This document shows positions 1 through 9,850 of a DNA stretch of 17,864 nt, one piece after another (positions within the stretch are counted from its first letter, which is position 1; every line of letters starts with the position of its first letter). Origin of the DNA: Physocladia obscura (lineage: Eukaryota > Chytridiomycota > Chytridiomycetes > Chytridiales > Chytriomycetaceae); assembly GCA_027596945.1 (NCBI GenBank), contig JADGJH010000493.1, positions 1 through 17,864 on the forward strand. The letters run 5' to 3'. The notes beneath the pieces were generated by a model. That model did no database searches. It was not told the DNA's origin and was given only the letters and a program-made list of their open reading frames with translations. Made by a program: the position numbers and the translations under genes.

Positions 1-134
1 ATTAAGAGAAATTCTAAGAACTTCATGTGGTCTCACAGTGAATTCTCACAAGGAATTCCTTTTTGCAAAATCTTTCCAATCTCTCTAATTTCTCACCTTA
101 GAATTATTCTTTTGGGTTATTCAGTGCAAATTGA

Positions 135-520
135 ATGGCGTCCGAGAAAGTGTCTGTGCTGTTTGTGTGTCTGGGCAACATCTGCCGATCTCCAATGGCC
201 GAAGCAGTGTTTGCGTCATTGGTGCGTGAACGGGGACTCGAGGACCACTTTGACGTTATCGACTCGGCAGGAACGGCCGGCTATCACGTTGGGGACGCTC
301 CCGATTCGAGGTCTGTGGCCACCTGTAAAGGACACGGTATTCCCGTGCGACATCGCGGTCAGAAGGTGTTTTTTAGATCCCCTTGATGTTTGAATGAATC
401 TGATGAGATCCTGAAAGGTTTCTGTTGGAGACTTTTCAAAGTTTGATTATATGCTGTGTATGGATGACAGCAATTTGAGCAACTTGAAACGTATTCAGCC
501 AAAAACTTCGAAAGCAACAG
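135..520 (+). CDS. LTP1: Low-molecular-weight protein tyrosine phosphatase, 5' part only
   Basis: Cytosolic LMW-PTPs hydrolyse phosphotyrosine through a cysteinyl-phosphate intermediate. Exon 1 is 135-365 and exon 2 is 418-520; the 52-bp GT-AG intron 366-417 is phase 0. The P-loop CLGNICRS starts at residue 12, so C12 is the nucleophile and R18 the phosphate-binding arginine. The family stretches DSAGTAGYHVGD, HGIPVRHRGQK and FDYMLCMDDSNL follow in order. The intron ends at the AG of CTGAAAG, which gives the expected join HRGQK-VSVGDFSKF. ATG at 135 puts the P-loop at the usual distance from the N-terminus. Only about 111 of the usual 155-160 residues are present. The sequence stops at a possible donor (521) that runs straight into a T-tract, so the C-terminal part with the catalytic aspartate (DPY motif) is missing. 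No downstream exon for it was seen in the window. The family is certain; whether the gene is broken or the assembly misjoined is not. Confidence 0.85.
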
Positions 521-581
521 GTTTTTTTTTTTTTTTTTTTGTTTGTTGTTTTTTTTTTTTTTTTTTTTTTTTTTGGAATAG
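521..581 (+). repeat. Double poly-T tract at the PTP/KEX1 junction
   Basis: A G is followed by 19 T, a short G/T spacer, then 26 T (549-574) and GGAATAG. The last AG (580-581) works as the splice acceptor of the first KEX1 exon, so part of this is probably the pyrimidine tract of a KEX1 intron. The left edge is the end of the phosphatase exon. Two truncated, unrelated genes meet here. Confidence 0.85.
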
Positions 582-1527
582 TTATTTCCATCTATTTTAG
601 AAAAAATTTCAATAATATTATTCAAGTAAGCACTTCATTAGTATCATTGCCTATGGTTAACTTAATCTACATTTATCCAAGTGGTGATATGGATCTTATT
701 TGCAACTGGTTTGGACTGCGCGACATGGTGGACAATATGTCCTGGAACGGCGCGACTGGAATGAATGTTTGTTTGCTCGTTTTTTGCCACTTAATTTATC
801 CAATTTTTATTTGGATATTATATACTCTCCACAAATAGAACGTTTCTGCACAAAACTGGTATATTGATGGAACTCTGCAAGGCTGGTACAAAACAGCTCG
901 AAATCTCACATTCGTGCTTAAATATAACGCGTCCCATATGATGCCTGTTGATTCCCCCGAAGCAAGCACCGATATGCTGAACAGATTTATTGGCGCAGTT
1001 GATCCTCTCGAAAAACACGTCGGTAGTCTTGTTGTTGACACACCTGTCATCTCGGCGGATTTTTTCAATGATGTCGAAATAACAACGAAAGCAGCAACTA
1101 CAATTGTTTCGGATGTTGGAAAAATGTTTGCTGAACCTCAATTAGATGAGTTAGAGAATATAAATGTGGGAAATAGCAGCAATTATGGTAGTGTTTCTAC
1201 AGCATATGGGTCTTTTGCCTTGTTTCTTCTGGTGCTGGTCATCGGAGCCATATTAGTTTCCTTTTTGCGAAAATGGCAAAAAAGCGGTGGATCTTTTCCA
1301 GGCTTACTGTCAGTAATTCGCGGAGCCAAATCTCATGAATGGTTTGTTTTGTTTTTTTTTTGTTTCTTTTATTATATTGTTCAAAATGTTTTTCGCTCAA
1401 AAATAGGATGGAGCTCGACACTGTCAGCGATGGTAATGACTTGATGGACGATGATGAGTTGAATGAAATATTGGAGCTTGAATCTGGAGGTGTATTTGCA
1501 CCACGAAGACATGTTGGAGCTTCATAA
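582..1527 (+). CDS. KEX1: Kex1-like serine carboxypeptidase (S10), C-terminal part only
   Basis: Kex1 is a late-Golgi membrane carboxypeptidase that removes C-terminal Lys/Arg from peptides cut by Kex2. Exons are 582-625, 682-766, 839-1341 and 1407-1527; introns are 56, 72 and 65 bp, all GT-AG. Together they give 251 codons with the frame kept at every join. The motif LFNGDMDLICNW carries the catalytic aspartate (second D of GDMD). NWYIDGTLQGWYKTARNLTF leads to YNASHMMPVD with the catalytic histidine and then MLNRFIG. A Ser/Asn-rich linker precedes one transmembrane segment (FALFLLVLVIGAILVSF) and an acidic cytosolic tail (MDDDELNEILELE), as in Kex1 rather than soluble carboxypeptidase Y. The signal peptide and the catalytic-serine region, over half of a Kex1 protein, are absent; the gene starts directly after the poly-T tract. 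An apparent ORF over 539-838 translates intron sequence and is not real. Confidence 0.85.
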
Positions 1528-1829
1528 AATTTGTATTGTTTTTATTGTTTTTACACGTCAGACGAGAGAATCTGTGATACTACATTTGGGAAATGCATTC
1601 TTCTAATGAGTATGCGAACCGCAGAGTACAACTTAATGTTTTTTTAAAAATTTTATTCAGTTATTTTTGCTCGGAGAAGTAACGAACACCAGCCACTAGT
1701 TCCAAAGCTTTTTACTCAGTTAATCGTTTTTCCAGATTGCCACATTAGGTGAAATATTTAAAAGTTGAATGTGTTAGGGTTTCTTGTTTTGCTCGCAGAT
1801 CAGAAATTTTTCATTTTTATCAGCATTTC

Positions 1830-2045
1830 CATGAAAACTGGGAGTAATCGATATTTTCAAAATCAATTTCCCATATTCATAACCTAGCTCTTTTACTGTC
1901 GCCATCAGCTCTATTTGCGAGACATGCAATCCAATTGTATTCATCACTGTGTGGAGTTTGCCTATGCTAATCGACATCAACAAGACTGGTTATTTCAATC
2001 AGCTCTTGCAACTACGTGTGGCTTATGCCGATTTCTCTCATGAAG
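1830..2045 (-). pseudogene. Possible EF-hand protein relic
   Basis: On the minus strand, LVDVD then, after a frame change, SISIGKLHTVMNTIGL, VSQIELMATVKELG and, after another frame change, EIDFENIDYSQF resemble a calmodulin/centrin-type EF-hand pair (DxDxDGxIS, exL..vm..lG, ElG...G.IDFenF). At least two frame changes are needed and only one of the two hands is partly recognisable. The flanking sequence is CpG-rich, unlike the transposon tract to the right, so this may be a decayed host gene or exons of one with introns I could not place. The assignment rests on short motifs and could be chance. Confidence 0.3.
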
Positions 2046-2625
2046 TTTGAATTAATTTGAATGCATGAGTCGTTGAGTGCCATGCGACGTCAATGGGTTT
2101 TGTTAGTGTTGGGTAATACTTGCTTCCTGGCTTTGAGTTGGTGCTGTTTTTTTGTTTGTATGTGGATTAAATTGATAAGAAATAATATTTTGGTTCAGTT
2201 GTTGGTGTTGTCTTTGGCACAGAGTGAATCTTGAAAAACAGCCAAGTGTCTTGAAATCTGACCAACAAAAAAATTTCTTGCCAACCTTATTAAAACACAA
2301 GCACATGCATATGGGAGTTGGAAATAAAGAAAATGGTAGATTTTTGTTTGAAGTAAAAACAGCAGAAAGGATAGATTCTTCCAAACAATGAGAAGGGTAA
2401 TAAATGATTTCAACCACTTTCCTTGCAACTTTGATTGCGTGCATTCAGTTGAACCTTGTTGTGACTCTTGCAGCAAGAACATAGTCTAAATGTTTTGCAA
2501 ACTGAGCATATAAACTATTTCAAGCTTTTGCAGTATTTGATGGTGCATCACTCATTTCTGTTACTTTGTCTTGTGGCTTTTTTGACCAAACACATGTTGT
2601 CACAATCAATTTTTGAGGGAGCCTG

Positions 2626-2657
2626 TACATTCAATGGAAACCTGGAAAATAGAACAA
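2626..2657 (+). repeat. 32-bp direct repeat, copy 1
   Basis: This 32-bp block matches 3165-3196 at 30 of 32 positions by eye. The other copy sits where Ty3 elements encode the segment just before the ADAL end of RNase H; this copy is out of context, so it is probably a displaced duplicate. Confidence 0.8.
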
Positions 2658-2760
2658 TGACACTAAACAATCCTGAATTTCAAGGATTCTCCAAGTACTT
2701 AATTGATCCTGAAAAACCGGAAACTTTTGAAAATAATCCTGCTACTGCACCACCTCATAT

Positions 2761-3720
2761 ATGCTGTTTGAACAAGTCTGGGACTTACAAGCCAAGAAAA
2801 TCTTCCATCAAGCCAGGAAACATCTTTCTGACCATAAATTTCTTGTCATCTTTGACCCAAGCAAGCCTGTTCATCTCTATTGTGCCTGGTCTTCTCTAGC
2901 TATTGCAAGTTATGTTGCCCAACCAGATGAAAATGGAATTGACCAACCAATTGCCTTCCATTCACACAAATGCAACCAAAACTGAATCCAAATATCATCC
3001 TTATGAAGGTGAAATACTTGCCCTAGTTGAAGCTTTAAGACAACACAGACCATACATTTTGGGAAACCAAGTCTATATATTCACTGACCATCAATCTGCT
3101 GGATCAACCCAAACTAAGACCTGTACACCACCACTGGATTGCTGATATTCTTGCCTATGACTTCTACATTCAATAGAAACCTGGAAAATGGAACAAGATT
3201 GCTGATGCACTTTTTACTTTCACTGGCCAAAGCTTAGCCATGATGTCCAAGCATTTGTTCAAACATGTGATTCCTGCCAATGACACAAGATTGCAAGAAG
3301 ACTACTGTATGGATTACTCCAGCCTCATGAAGGACCATCTTACCAATGGCAAACAATTTCTGTTGACTTCATGACTCACCTACCAACAAGTACAGCTGGA
3401 ATGACACAATGATAATTGTTATTGATTCTGGAACCAAAAGAACATGCATCTTTGCTCTCAAAAAAACTGCCACCACTTGTGACATTGTTAACATCTTTGA
3501 ATCTAATATCTTCAAGCACCATGGAATTCCCAAGCACATGATTTCTGATCAAAACACTAAATTCATGTCAATATTTTGGAAAAAACTCTGCCACTCTCTC
3601 AAAATCAAACAAACTGCTTCTACAAGCTATCATTCTCAAATTGATAGACAAACTGAAGAAAAGAATGATTGGATTCTTTCTGCTCTCTGTTCATGTGTTA
3701 ACTACTGGCAAGATGACTGA
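2761..3720 (+). mobile_element. Ty3/gypsy retrotransposon relic (RNase H and integrase)
   Basis: The frame at 2761-2985 reads FDPSKPVHLYCAW and DQPIAFHSHK, and 2903-3145 continues ESKYHPYEGEILALVEALRQ and YIFTDHQSA. This is the typical Ty3/gypsy RNase H order (DAS-like start, PIAF.S, ExEiLALv.AL, TDH). WNKIADAL closes RNase H near 3195. Then WQTISVDFMTHLPTSTAG leads to the integrase core: VIDSGTKR (first Asp), IFKHHGIPKHMISDQ (second Asp) and the StayHsQ..RQTEE.N box with the Glu (3409-3720). Several frameshifts and stops separate the parts. Gag, protease and most of the RT are missing. CpG is almost absent. It is a dead fragment; the family is clear. Confidence 0.85.
3165..3196 (+). repeat. 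32-bp direct repeat, copy 2
   Basis: Partner of 2626-2657 with two differences (G/A and A/G transitions). It lies inside the RNase H end of the Ty3 relic, where the reading KPGKWNKIADAL (with an upstream stop) is the expected family sequence. Confidence 0.8.
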
Positions 3721-4247
3721 GATGAATAGATTCATACGATTGAATTTGGAATCAACAACACTGTGTTGGTTTTTTACATGGAGGGGAGCTTTAAAAGCTT
3801 GATAGTAGATCAGGTTGTAAAGGTAGAATTTTTGTTTGATTGTACAATTATTTGTTCACAGGAAAGAAAAACAAAGCCCTTTTAAATCATTGTATTTGAA
3901 ATTCTATTTCAAATTCATTCCTTCTCAAATTCATTTTGCGATTGATATCACTGATTTATTTGGAGATCTGATATCACTGGTTCATTTTGTGATTGATATC
4001 ACTTCCTTTTTTTTATTTTGTCTTGATTGTGACAAATTCATGAGACAGATAATGACTTTATAACTTTGTCATTAGTTTGTGTTTATTTGTAAATAATAAA
4101 CAAACTGTGAAAGGTATATTACTATGTCTGGAGAATAAACTTATCATTTCTTTATGTGCATTGGAAGATGTTAGGGTATATTTTGGGTTTTATCTCATGC
4201 ACTCTACCACAAAGTAATGCAGATTTCAACACAACAAGATTCAACAA
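3721..4247. other. Non-coding stretch after the integrase, possible LTR remnant
   Basis: A purine-rich motif GGAGGGGAG at about 3780 resembles the polypurine tract that precedes a 3' LTR, but no paired LTR or clear TG...CA ends are seen. The stretch is AT-rich and contains the TGATATCACT repeats. No gene is supported. Confidence 0.35.
3930..4003 (+). repeat. Three TGATATCACT boxes at 25-26 bp spacing
   Basis: Identical decamers lie at 3943-3952, 3969-3978 and 3994-4003. Each contains the palindrome GATATC. The first and third are embedded in a longer 23-bp match (3930-3952 versus 3981-4003, one mismatch). This is a degenerate tandem repeat or a clustered binding-site pattern. Confidence 0.85.
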
Positions 4248-5340
4248 GTGAGATACAGCTTTATTGGGTCAGATTTCTGGAGGAAGATCTGGGCCATGGG
4301 AGCATCAAAAGTTATTCAACAGCTCCAGGGGAAGGACATAAATCTGGGACTGATCCTGAACATAACTGAACCAACATTGCAATTCCAAATCAAAACTGCT
4401 AGGAAAAACTTTCACAAAAATCTTGTGAAAGAGGTATCCTGTCCCATTCTTTTTGACAACCATAACACCACAGGCAATGGACAGCTGACACAATAGCAAA
4501 GTTTCCTGCTTGTTGGTTGTGGTGCTGCTTGAGTTAGAGAATGGGTGTGCAGGGACAATTGGGTTGCACGGCAAGTTTAGGGACAGTGGTGAGAGATGAG
4601 GTGGCCAGAGCCAGCCAGGTGTGGATTGGGACACATGTTCCTGGCCTGCCAGTAGGGACTACAGAAAACAGCCAATTAAGTGGCAGGGCAGCCTGCATCT
4701 GCATCAAAGGTAATGGAAAAAAAGAAAATTTGCATCTCCTTGACAACAACAATGACAATGCAAATGGCAAAAGCAACAGTGCAACAGTGCTGCCCAAGCT
4801 GTGGCTGCAGCAAGCAGCTGGGATTGGGTTTGCACTGGCTAGGGACTTGGCAATCTGCAGGGATAGCAGCTTGTCTGACTATTGGCACTTGGGCAGCTAT
4901 GCCCATGCATTCTACCACATTACACACTATACTGGGTCTACATGCAGTGGAGACTGCAGGATTGTGACCTACCACAGGGAGAATAGTTGACTCAGAGACT
5001 GGGGAAGTGGTATCCCCCCCCCACTTCTCCTCTTGAAATCAGGCAATCCCTGGGATGGCAAACCTCAATTGTTGTGGGGGACTGGGCCTAAAAACTCCCT
5101 CCATGACCTCAACTACTTGTTAAAGGCACTACTTTGATCCTGTGACAACAGGTAAAAAATGGTGACAGTTTATTAAATTAAACACTGGAGTCATATTTTT
5201 GTTGAGTGCCTTGTGCACATTCTGGTTTTATGAAAGAATCAAATGTATAAAAAAAAGAACATGTGGTCAAGAGACTCTGTCACAGCAGAAAAAAAAAGAC
5301 ATATTGATGGGTTCAAATAATGCTTGCATCACCAGAAAAA
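4248..5340. other. Transposon-derived-looking stretch, unassigned
   Basis: Open frames occur at 4248-4496 and 4541-4990, and a frame at 4680-4967 has a Cys cluster (QQCCPSCGC), but none matches a family I recognise. The near absence of CpG and the position just upstream of the non-LTR element suggest a decayed 5' region of that element or another repeat. A C9 run starts near 5014. No gene is called. Confidence 0.4.
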
Positions 5341-5466
5341 GGTACAGTCACTGAGCCACCATGATATGGAGGGCAAAAAGCAAAAATTTGAAGGAAAGAA
5401 AGATCAAAAAACAAGCCAAAAAAGAAAAGAACAGGACCATGACCAGCACAGCTTCAAACATGACCA

Positions 5467-6240
5467 ATGGCACTACAAACAAAGTCTTCATCTCCTGTGA
5501 AAACATCAAGAGACGCATTAACCAATAAAAACTCTTCATGTCCAGTGACATGTGCTCCAATGTCTATGCTATTTTGGATTGCTTCAAAATCCCTGGAGAC
5601 ATCAAAATTTTCCCTCAGGCCAATGGATGTATTATCAGACCATGGATCATCAATAAACCCTGAAACTCTGGCCAAAGCAATTTCTGAAAAATTTATGCCC
5701 TTAGATGCAAATGCAAACCCTGTCAAGATCTGTGGAAGTAAGAGAGTCGGAATTGACTTCTCTTCCAAAACAGAAACTGACCACAAAACACTATGCAAAA
5801 GAGGTGTGAACAAGGCACCAGGCCCTGGGAAGTCACAAGAGAACTCATAATTAATGCTTGGAAAGAAATCTGGAAATTAATAGCAATAGCAATACAACCG
5901 TGCATGGATTACTCATATGTACCTGAAAAATGGCTGCTTGGAAACATAAACCCAATTCCAAAGAATAAGAACTGAAAAGCAGACTTCAACAATATATGCC
6001 CAATATCACTTCTAGAAACTGGATGCAAGTTAATAGAATCCATTTATAACAACCACCTTTCCACAGCACTACAGGAATATAATGTTCTTAAGGGAAGAAA
6101 CCTGTCAATACTTAAAGGTGAATCAACTGAGCCTGTAATACACACAGTCAAAACAATCCTTGATAACTGCAAAGAGAATAAAGAGGAGCTCTACATCTTC
6201 TTACTGGATATAAAAAAAGCATTTGACTCAGTAAGTAGAG
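5467..6240 (+). pseudogene. LINE reverse transcriptase, N-terminal part
   Basis: The frame at 5467-5850 ends in VNKAPGPGK (around 5806), the KAPGPdgi signature at the start of LINE RTs. The next frame gives RELIINAWKEIW, VPEKWLLGNINPIPKNKN, then after a stop KADFNNICPISLLETGCKL (the K..d..nyRPIsLl block). The segment ends at LLDIKKAFDSV (about 6195-6233), RT motif A with the first catalytic aspartate. At least one frameshift (near 5825) and one stop (near 5973) break it. Confidence 0.85.
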
Positions 6241-6842
6241 GCAGTCATGCAAAGCCACAACAGAATTAAGCTGCCATATAAATACTCAGCCTTCAAATAT
6301 CACACACAAAGAAACATGAAAGCAAAATTAATCACAGTAGCAGGCCAAACAGAAGCAATTGAAATAGGTGCAATGATACAACAAGGATCTGTACTTGCAC
6401 CACTTGAATGGAGAATCTTCTGGGACACATTTCTCTGTAAACACACAACAGGAAGCAAATACACAAAAGACAAAAGTAATAGCTATGAACAGAAAAGACC
6501 ACAGGAAGAAACTTCATTGGGACACAGAGGGGCAACAAGAAATAGAAATTAAGACAGAAGATATTGGTGAGAGACTTCTAGGCAACTTCTTCTCAGCCAC
6601 AAACAATGGTCAATAGTATTAAAAAAATTGAAGAGCAAATCAAAGACACCTGTGACATTCTCAAAGATAAAAGAATTACACACAAAGGTGCTGCTATAAT
6701 AATGAATCAAATACTACTGCAGCAAGTAAGGTACAAATTGCAAACAGCAGGAGTTCCAACACAGCTTGTAGATAAATGGTATTCACAGGTTAAAACACTA
6801 TACAAACAAAAGCAGCCTTTTCAAAAGATACAACTGGCTTAA
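6241..6842 (+). pseudogene. LINE RT thumb region with deleted YxDD box
   Basis: RIKLPYKYSAFK and IQQGSVLAPLEWRIFWDTFL (QG motif about 6382-6405) follow motif A as expected. Family members then have about 60-100 residues with the YxDD catalytic pair. Here the sequence jumps to KTKVIAMN, GERLLGNFFSATNN, KRITHKGAAIIMNQILLQQV and YKLQTAGVP, the thumb or post-palm region. The catalytic YxDD box is absent, so the element could not reverse transcribe even if the frameshifts were ignored. Confidence 0.8.
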
Positions 6843-7109
6843 TTATAGAACACAGTCAAATAGGGAAAATTGAAATCTGTAATGACTATTACAACATTGG
6901 CCTAACCACAAATTGAATGATGACAACTTAATTGGAAGGATAAGGAGTATCAAAGCCAGGAAAAATTAGCCCTATCACACTTCACATTCAATGAACCTTA
7001 TCCAGTGAAAAATGAAACAGGGACACACTTCCTGGCAACAGTAATGACCAGAATGCACAAACATTAATTCATACTACAAGCTGCCACTCACAGAAACAAA
7101 CATAGCACA

Positions 7110-7625
7110 ATGCAAATGGAGTTTGGTAAAGTTGAAGAAGGTGCAACCTCAATGTATCATGCAATAGGAAACCATATAATATATAAAAAAATAAGTAAAT
7201 ACCTTGCAATACATGGAATCTTGTTTCTAGAACAAGTTCTCTTTGCAGAAAGTGAAATCCTCCAGTTTAGAAATGACATGAAAAGAAGATATCATATTCG
7301 AGATAACTTCAGATACATCAAACATCTAGAACAAGCTTTGATGAAAAACAACAATAATGGTGAAACAAGGCTGGCAAAGCAGCATATATTCAAACCAAAC
7401 CCCTTCATCAACAATCAAATTGAGATGGAAACTACAGAACTTAGAACAAGCAACATTATAGAATGGCAATCTAAAAGAAAAACCAAAAAAATGGGCCATA
7501 TCAATGCAATAGACATGGTGGATGACAGAATAATATATGAAGCAACTCACCTCAGACAATTGGATATAGAAGACATAAAACACTACTCAGATGGTGACTT
7601 TGTCACTACTGGACAGATGTACTGA
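7110..7625 (+). pseudogene. LINE post-RT region, open fragment of 171 codons
   Basis: This is the longest uninterrupted frame of the element. It carries no catalytic motif I know. It lies between the RT thumb and RNase H in line with the element, and ends with RQLDIEDIKHYSDGDF before a stop. Its openness is probably chance persistence in a very A-rich, stop-poor frame rather than selection, because the flanks on both sides are broken. Confidence 0.6.
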
Positions 7626-8149
7626 GCACAAAAAATACAGAATTTGCTATAGAATGTAACAGGTGCAAAGCTGGGCATTACCAAGTAAATGAAGATGGCC
7701 TGTGCATACTTGATGTTATGGAAAAAAGGGACCCAGTACAGGTTTCCTTTGATACAGGAGATGGAGAGGGCTTTGTATACAGAATAATCACTTGGAAAAA
7801 TGAGGATCAAACAAGGCAAAGCAAAAGGTTCAAATAGAATACAGTACAAAGAAGAATATATGAAATTCTCAGACAAATTGAGAAAGAAAGAAGAACAGTT
7901 GAACAGTTTGAAGAAAATAACTAGGAATGCAACATAGAACCAGGAAACAATGCAAACATGGACATGGAAGAAGACTATCAGCTAATAAAATCATCAATGA
8001 TAGACTTCAACCCTGTGCACAAGAGGCTGAAGGCACAACAGACAAAATGAGAGAGGAGGGTAGAAGACATGCTGAAACTTTTAATGTACTAGAAGAAATT
8101 CTCACAATAATAAGGACAAAAAACACAAATAGCTTAGAAAAAGTTTAAA
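7626..8149 (+). pseudogene. LINE linker with Cys-x2-Cys segment
   Basis: After the stop at 7623, another frame reads FAIECNRCKAGHYQVNEDG and LCILDV, giving a C-x2-C with a later C, like the short Cys-containing segment some LINE polyproteins have before RNase H. It then reads VYRIITWKNEDQTRQ and a Glu/Arg/Gln-rich stretch that could form a coiled coil. It is interrupted by several stops. Confidence 0.5.
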
Positions 8150-8697
8150 TATAGTGATGGCTCATAAATCACCAAAGATGGTATGCATCCAAGGTTCAGT
8201 AATCACAGAGGGACACAACAAAGTAAAAATCATAAGTTTCCAAACAAATGGATGGGTCTCATCAACAAAAGCAGAGAGAGTTGCTGCCCAAGTAGCACTT
8301 CTCACAGGAAGAGAGACAGAAATCTTTATTTACAAGGCCAATGTAATAAATGAGTACAACAAGCTACAAAGAACAAAAGTGGAATATGAAACCAAAAAAC
8401 CTATGGAAAAGTGAGGATGCATATGGCACAGCAGTAACCTGTGAAATAACAAGGAAGAGGCCTGGGCTCCCAGCAATACTTGCAAAAGTCAACAGGCACT
8501 CTGGGCACCATGGAAATGAAAAGACAGACTTCTTTGCAAAATTAGGACACCAAGAAAGCTTGGTAACAATGAAAACAGAGGCACAATCACTCATTAAGTC
8601 TCGTCCAAAAATATCAGGAAAAGACATTGAAGGACAACTTAGAAAAAATTTAAGCACAGTCAAAAGGGTGTATGAACACATAAAGTACATAATTTAA
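8150..8697 (+). pseudogene. LINE RNase H domain relic
   Basis: YSDGS (8150-8164) is the first catalytic-Asp motif, followed by a stop and a frame change. GWVSSTKAERVAAQVALLTG carries the catalytic Glu (SSTKAE, about 8259-8276). IFIYKANVINEYNKLQ corresponds to the usual iYtDSqnvI block, but the Asp is replaced. After another frameshift KVNRHSGHHGNEKTDFFAKLG (about 8485-8540) is the HxGxxGNexaD block with the last catalytic residue. This is a type-I RNase H; with two breaks and the third acidic residue lost it is inactive. Confidence 0.8.
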
Positions 8698-8740
8698 TCC
8701 TCACACAAACACATCAGAGAGCTACAAAAAAGAATCAATT

Positions 8741-9040
8741 TTGGATTGACATTCACTGTCATGCAACATGGAATTAAATCAACATCTTGGCAAACATCAG
8801 GAAAGCACTTATACAGCTTCAAAAACAATGTCCAAAAAATGCACAACAGACTGCAAACTCAAGTCATTATGGCAAGAAACAAGCCAACACTATATCAGGA
8901 TGGAAACTGCAGATGCTGCAATGACAATATACCTGAATCCAATGAATACCTATGGCAGTGCAAAACCTTCCATGAGAAAAGAGTTCAAATAATGCATGAA
9001 TTTGTAAACCTTCTTGGCAAAAAAACTGAAGCAGCTTAAA
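8741..9040 (+). pseudogene. LINE zinc-knuckle segment
   Basis: The frame at 8746-9039 reads TSWQTSGKHLYSFKNNVQK, then RLQTQVIMARNKPTLYQDG and CRCCNDNIPESNEYLWQC (about 8908-8961). The CxxC...E...yLwqC pattern after a Ptl.l..r.p.lY stretch is the C-terminal knuckle of LINE polyproteins with RNase H, thought to help bind nucleic acid. The expected His is replaced by Tyr. Confidence 0.75.
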
Positions 9041-9480
9041 AAGAAGAAGAAAAGAAAAAAAAAGCAGGAAATGGGGGCCCAGAACAAACAAAAAACACAG
9101 CTGCAAATGGCAACCACTGCAAACCAAAAGAAGAAAAATGATGGAAATAGTTGAAGGAGGCAGCACAGAAAAATTTAGAGCATGGCTTGGGACCTGGTAT
9201 GATAGTGACAGAGAAATGATGAGAAAATGGAGTCCAGGCAACAAGAATTATGGACACAAAGCAATGGAGTTTACATAGATGTACAATGCAGGCAATGAAA
9301 TCATACCCAATGTTGTGGAACTGATGGGGAAAGACTGCAATGTGTACAATCCTGACAGAAGAAGGGCAGTCATAGTAAATTCCTGGAAATGACTAAACCA
9401 AGCTGTGCATGAAAGAATATGGAAACCCAGATGCAACATCACAGTAAATTAGGAAAACCAGAATGGCAAAACAAAAATGG
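9041..9480 (+). pseudogene. LINE C-terminal tail relic
   Basis: A purine-rich run (about 9042-9065) is followed by FRAWLGTWYDSDREMM, IIPNVVELMGKDCNVYNP and, after a stop, LNQAVHERIWKPRCN (about 9390-9435). The final iW..Rc motif closes many LINE polyproteins with this layout. Several stops break the frame. Confidence 0.6.
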
Positions 9481-9850
9481 GGAAAAATCATAAAATAGGT
9501 TTCAAATTTTGTGGACCAAAGACTGAGGCTGAGTCTAAACAGAAAAAAAGAGGAAACAAGCAGCAAGAAATACTGAAAGAAAAAAAATTCCTAAAATGTA
9601 TGGCAGAAATTACAGTTAATAAAAGACATGAACATATTGGAGAGTATTCTGAGAGACAGTTGGCAGCACAAATGTGGGAAAACCACAAAATTGGAATTAA
9701 CAAGATACCTGCTGGGTCAAAATGATAAAGATACAACTGATGGATTGAAATTAGGCTGTAGACATGCCCAATATATACAAGAAACCATTAATAATGAAAA
9801 TAATTCATTCTTTATGGGATTAAATAATGATAATAAGTAAGATACAATAT
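9481..9850 (+). other. Unassigned lysine-rich stretch
   Basis: Open frames at 9477-9725 and 9628-9840 are Lys/Glu-rich. The phrase NHKIG occurs twice (about 9483 and 9681) in similar nucleotide context, hinting at a local degenerate duplication. It could be the last part of the LINE or the upstream end of the methyltransferase relic; I looked for a DPPY/NPPY methyltransferase motif here and found none. Confidence 0.4.

Larger units (their letters stand above)
1528..2760. other. Region downstream of KEX1 with no clear intact gene
   Basis: Apart from the weak EF-hand relic I see no gene. CpG dinucleotides are common up to about position 2091 and nearly vanish after it, which marks the left edge of the transposon-derived tract. 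The open frame over 2468-2899 has no recognisable domain. Its middle (from about 2626) shares a short duplicated block with the Ty3 relic further right, so it is probably rearranged transposon sequence. Confidence 0.5.
5341..9480 (+). mobile_element. Decayed non-LTR (LINE-type) retrotransposon
   Basis: Plus-strand pieces in changing frames follow the order of a LINE polyprotein: lysine-rich linker before the RT, RT fingers and palm, a post-RT region, a Cys-containing segment, a type-I RNase H, a zinc knuckle and a conserved C-terminal tail. The coding strand is strongly A-rich. Many stops and frameshifts, a deletion of the RT catalytic box and near-zero CpG show that it is long dead. No clear upstream endonuclease domain was found and no target-site duplication or poly-A tail is visible, so both ends are approximate. 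Confidence 0.85.

Noticed and set aside
539..838. 99-codon membrane-protein-like ORF
   Set aside because: It translates the poly-T tract and KEX1 introns 626-681 and 767-838; the real exons lie in two different frames.
135..1527. A single phosphatase-carboxypeptidase fusion gene
   Set aside because: The phosphatase exon ends in phase 1, while the first KEX1 exon must be read from phase 0; splicing them gives an out-of-frame product. They are two fragments.
2468..2899. 143-codon ORF
   Set aside because: Overlaps the Ty3 relic out of frame and contains a displaced duplicate of element sequence.
4541..4990. 149-codon ORF
   Set aside because: No recognisable domain, almost no CpG, and overlapping open frames on both strands of similar length; probably stop-poor repeat sequence.
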